Source: an uncultured Bacteroidota bacterium
GTDB lineage: Bacteria > Bacteroidota > Bacteroidia > Chitinophagales > Chitinophagaceae
Assembly: GCA_903912405.1 (NCBI GenBank)
Contig: CAIWHF010000235.1
Location: 1-34,610, forward strand
Direction: 5' to 3'
Length of the DNA stretch: 34,610 nt
In this document: one piece after another, positions 32,204 through 34,610 of the stretch
Layout of the letters: each line of letters starts with the position of its first letter
Numbering within the stretch: the first letter of the stretch is position 1
Position numbers and translations under genes: made by a program
Notes under the pieces: generated by a model
What the model saw: only the letters and a program-made list of their open reading frames with translations
Database searches by the model: none
What the model was told of the DNA's origin: nothing

Positions 32204-34610
32204 AATAGGGAGCTTAATATAGAAATCGGTCCCTTCATTTTCAATGGACTCAAACCAGATGGAACCGTTCCAATATTCAACTATTCTTTTAGTCATTGCC
32301 AATCCAATACCACTACCAGAATTTTTAGTAGTGAAATGAGGTACAAAAACATCTGCTTTGATAGAAGGAGAAATACCTATTCCATTGTCTTTGACTTGAA
32401 TAACAGCTAGTTGATTTTGTATATAGAGATTTACAAAAATAAAACCTTGTTTCCCTTCAGGAATAGCCTGTACAGCATTTTGTAATAAATTACTAAATAC
32501 ACGCAGCATTTGACTTTTATCTGATCTAACTAAAATTTGATGATTAGGCAAAGATAACGATATGGATATGTTGCTTTCATTATTATAAATAGATATGCTA
32601 TTCTCTAAAATGGCATTTAAGCTAAAAGTTGCAACTTGCGGATCGGGTAATTTTGCAAAGTTAGAAAATTCACTAGCTATATAATTTAAATTATCAATTT
32701 GCTCAATTAAAGAATCGGTAACTTTTTTAGTAATGGATAAGATATTATCCTGTTTGTTATTAATTGCATTTTGCAAAAATTGCAAATTTAATCGCATTGG
32801 TGTTAGTGGGTTTTTGATTTCATGGGCAACCTGTTTTGCCATATCCTTCCAGGCATCTTCGCGTTCTGATTGTGCTAGTTGATGTGCACTTTCCTCTAAT
32901 TTTTTAATCATTTTATTATATTCACTAACCATTAAACCAATATCATCATCATAAGGCCATTCAAGTAGTTCGTTTTTTTGCAAATTAACTCTTTGAAATT
33001 GTTTAATAATCAAATTAAAACTTCTAGTTAATCCGTTGGTTACAATAAAAGCGAGCAACGTTGATAAAACAAATATAAAAGCATACAAATTTGTCATTGC
33101 AATTACCAAATAAGTAATTTGATAACGAATCTCTTTTTGAGAAGCATAAATGGGCATACTCATAAAGGCTATTATATTACCATTTTCATCAAACAAATTC
33201 ATATACGCCACCTTAAAATCAAGCAAACCAATATGTTCATCTAAGCACAAAATGGGTATATTATTTGATATTAAATAATTTAAAGGTGTTTTAGAAATTA
33301 TTGGGGCTAATAGTCCGTACTTAAATAAATCTACATTGGAAGATGAAAGCAATTTTCCATCTAATCCAAAAATATTGATATCTGCATGCGTATTTGGAAC
33401 ATTATTGTTTACAATATCTTGTAGGTTTAATCTTGCTATAACAGAAGAGTCTATGGAATTGATATGCTTTTCAAAAATTAATCGTTGTATTGGATCTTTG
33501 AACTTTTGTGCAGTAGACAATAAGGTATTTTTATTATTTTGCTCGAATCGAACAAATAGAAAAGATATAGTTAATACACCTAAAATTAAAAAGGAAATTA
33601 ATACAAGACTCAGCATCGCATAATGCGTCTTTTTTCTAAAATTGAACGTAATTAAATGGCGCTTATATTCTTTAAGCACAAATAAAGAAGCAAATAATCT
33701 ATATAAAATAATAGTAAGTATTATTATTACACTAATTCCAAACAAATAAGAAAATAAAACCACTCCATCAAGCCAGCTAATAGCATTTTGTACAATTACA
33801 AATTCTGAACGATTTGGTAAAAGATACCAATTCCATGATTTATTATTTCGTTGGAAAAATGAATACGGAGTTGAATACAATTTGGCATGTTTAGAAAATA
33901 ATGGAAACTGTACATCACTAGAATGGTATTTCAATTTGCCATGCTCATATTTAGCAAAAGCATAATCATCGTATTTCTTTAATGAGGAGAAACTATCAGT
34001 TGCAAGTAACGCTGGAAAAATTGATTGATTATCATAATTTCTTAAATAAAAATAAATTGTTTGTCTTACCTGTTTGTTACCTGGAAATGGTAAGATTAAT
34101 TTATACTCTAAACTCCCTGCTTCATTTTCTCTAAATAATAAATTACGATGCTTACTAGATTGCCAATCATAAGTATCTTGCTTGTTAAATGCGCCTTGAT
34201 TTTTGACTATTGCCTTTAAAAAGTTGTACTCGGTGTCTATGTGAACGACATAAGCATTATTCAAATTTGAAAAGTTAGATGCCTTTAAAAAATTACGTAA
34301 CGTAATATTTTGACAACTACTTTCTTTTGATTCTGAAAAAACAGAATCTAAAGAAAGTGTTTTTACAATTGGTTCCAAATATTTTTCTAAAATTGTATCT
34401 CTGCGTATTACAGATAATTCATTTGCGATGTTTATTTTATTTTTTTGTTCTCGTTTACTAGTAAAATATAAAAGCAAAAATGTAAACGATATACAAACAT
34501 AAAGTAGCCAAAAAATAGTGCTTAATTCTGATACATCCGTTGTAATTTTAATTTTCAAAAAATCCAGCAGTATATAAAATAATATAAACCAAATGCCAAG
34601 TAAAAATAAG
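32183..34610 (-). CDS. NtrY-like multi-pass sensor histidine kinase, 5' end beyond the window
   Basis: Large membrane histidine kinase; the window holds about 808 codons and the frame stays open to the right edge. The apparent start at 34558 is a TTG, and the 17 codons upstream encode another hydrophobic stretch (LFLLGIWFILFYILLDF), so the real N-terminus is outside. At least five hydrophobic segments are visible, with two sizeable loops between them. After the last helix comes a HAMP-like linker, then an NtrY-type H-box VAHEIKNPLTPMRLNL (His codon near 32,823), an N-box NLLQNAVQA, G1 DNGIGI and G2 GSGIGLAMTK. There is no receiver domain at the C-terminus. The signal is unknown and no response regulator is in view. 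Confidence 0.9.
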   Translation of the reverse strand, partial: LFLLGIWFILFYILLDFLKIKITTDVSELSTIFWLLYVCISFTFLLLYFTSKREQKNKINIANELSVIRRDTILEKYLEPIVKTLSLDSVFSESKESSCQNITLRNFLKASNFSNLNNAYVVHIDTEYNFLKAIVKNQGAFNKQDTYDWQSSKHRNLLFRENEAGSLEYKLILPFPGNKQVRQTIYFYLRNYDNQSIFPALLATDSFSSLKKYDDYAFAKYEHGKLKYHSSDVQFPLFSKHAKLYSTPYSFFQRNNKSWNWYLLPNRSEFVIVQNAISWLDGVVLFSYLFGISVIIILTIILYRLFASLFVLKEYKRHLITFNFRKKTHYAMLSLVLISFLILGVLTISFLFVRFEQNNKNTLLSTAQKFKDPIQRLIFEKHINSIDSSVIARLNLQDIVNNNVPNTHADINIFGLDGKLLSSSNVDLFKYGLLAPIISKTPLNYLISNNIPILCLDEHIGLLDFKVAYMNLFDENGNIIAFMSMPIYASQKEIRYQITYLVIAMTNLYAFIFVLSTLLAFIVTNGLTRSFNLIIKQFQRVNLQKNELLEWPYDDDIGLMVSEYNKMIKKLEESAHQLAQSEREDAWKDMAKQVAHEIKNPLTPMRLNLQFLQNAINNKQDNILSITKKVTDSLIEQIDNLNYIASEFSNFAKLPDPQVATFSLNAILENSISIYNNESNISISLSLPNHQILVRSDKSQMLRVFSNLLQNAVQAIPEGKQGFIFVNLYIQNQLAVIQVKDNGIGISPSIKADVFVPHFTTKNSGSGIGLAMTKRIVEYWNGSIWFESIENEGTDFYIKLPILEQTVT

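Noticed and set aside
1..34610. Mobile elements, tRNA or rRNA genes, CRISPR arrays, prophage
   Set aside because: I saw no transposase or integrase motifs, no cloverleaf-like sequence in the short intergenic gaps, and no regularly spaced repeats. The gene content is uniformly housekeeping.

Overview
This window is an AT-rich bacterial chromosome segment, almost certainly from the phylum Bacteroidota and probably Chitinophagaceae or a close relative. The evidence is a gliding-motility lipoprotein (GldH), a VWA/TPR Bat-type protein, YicC, YciO and GlnRS of the expected types, and promoters matching the Bacteroidota -7 motif TAnnTTTG instead of a sigma70 -10/-35 pair. Nearly all of it is coding. 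I count 30 protein genes. One of these is a 57-aa ORF behind clpX, and one is a histidine kinase cut by the right edge. I see no tRNA, rRNA, transposase, CRISPR array or prophage gene.

Layout. 154-4597 (+): M3 oligopeptidase, YciO-type protein and NAD-dependent DNA ligase, closely packed. 4600-6904 (-): an S4-type rRNA pseudouridine synthase with a long basic N-terminal tail, then an amidohydrolase related to aminodeoxyfutalosine deaminase. 7003-7581 (+): RNase HII. 7582-9941 (-): yicC, gldH and a small histidine kinase in one transcription unit with a textbook Bacteroidota promoter. 10108-12849 (+): EnvC-like amidase activator, YceI lipoprotein, a hairpin terminator, then PnuC. 12846-14416 (-): adk and obgE. 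14417-14803 is the only long non-coding stretch; it has hairpins, A/T tracts and two DnaA-box-like 9-mers. 14804-16516 (-): a BatB-BatC fusion. 16687-20560 (+): PcrA/UvrD helicase and GpmI. 20557-23403 (-): a five-gene unit of FNR-like reductase, dtd, tadA, Rieske protein and LD-carboxypeptidase. 23492-27132 (+): kbl, glnS and a second PnuC-like membrane protein. 27157-28565 (-): clpX and the 57-aa ORF. 28678-32203 (+): priA and murB. 32183 to the right edge (-): a large NtrY-like membrane histidine kinase.

The content is mostly housekeeping: DNA replication and repair (LigA, RNase HII, PcrA, PriA), translation and tRNA quality control (TadA, Dtd, GlnRS, pseudouridine synthase), envelope work (EnvC, MurB, LdcA, GldH, Bat) and metabolism (Adk, GpmI, Kbl, two PnuC-type transporters). 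I found no clear new multi-gene system. The points most worth following are the BatB-BatC fusion with a buried signal peptide, the second PnuC-family protein overlapping glnS, the unannotated small ORF after clpX, the Rieske/FNR pair sharing an operon, the structured intergenic region at 14.4-14.8 kb, and the fact that all six convergent gene pairs overlap, abut or nearly abut.
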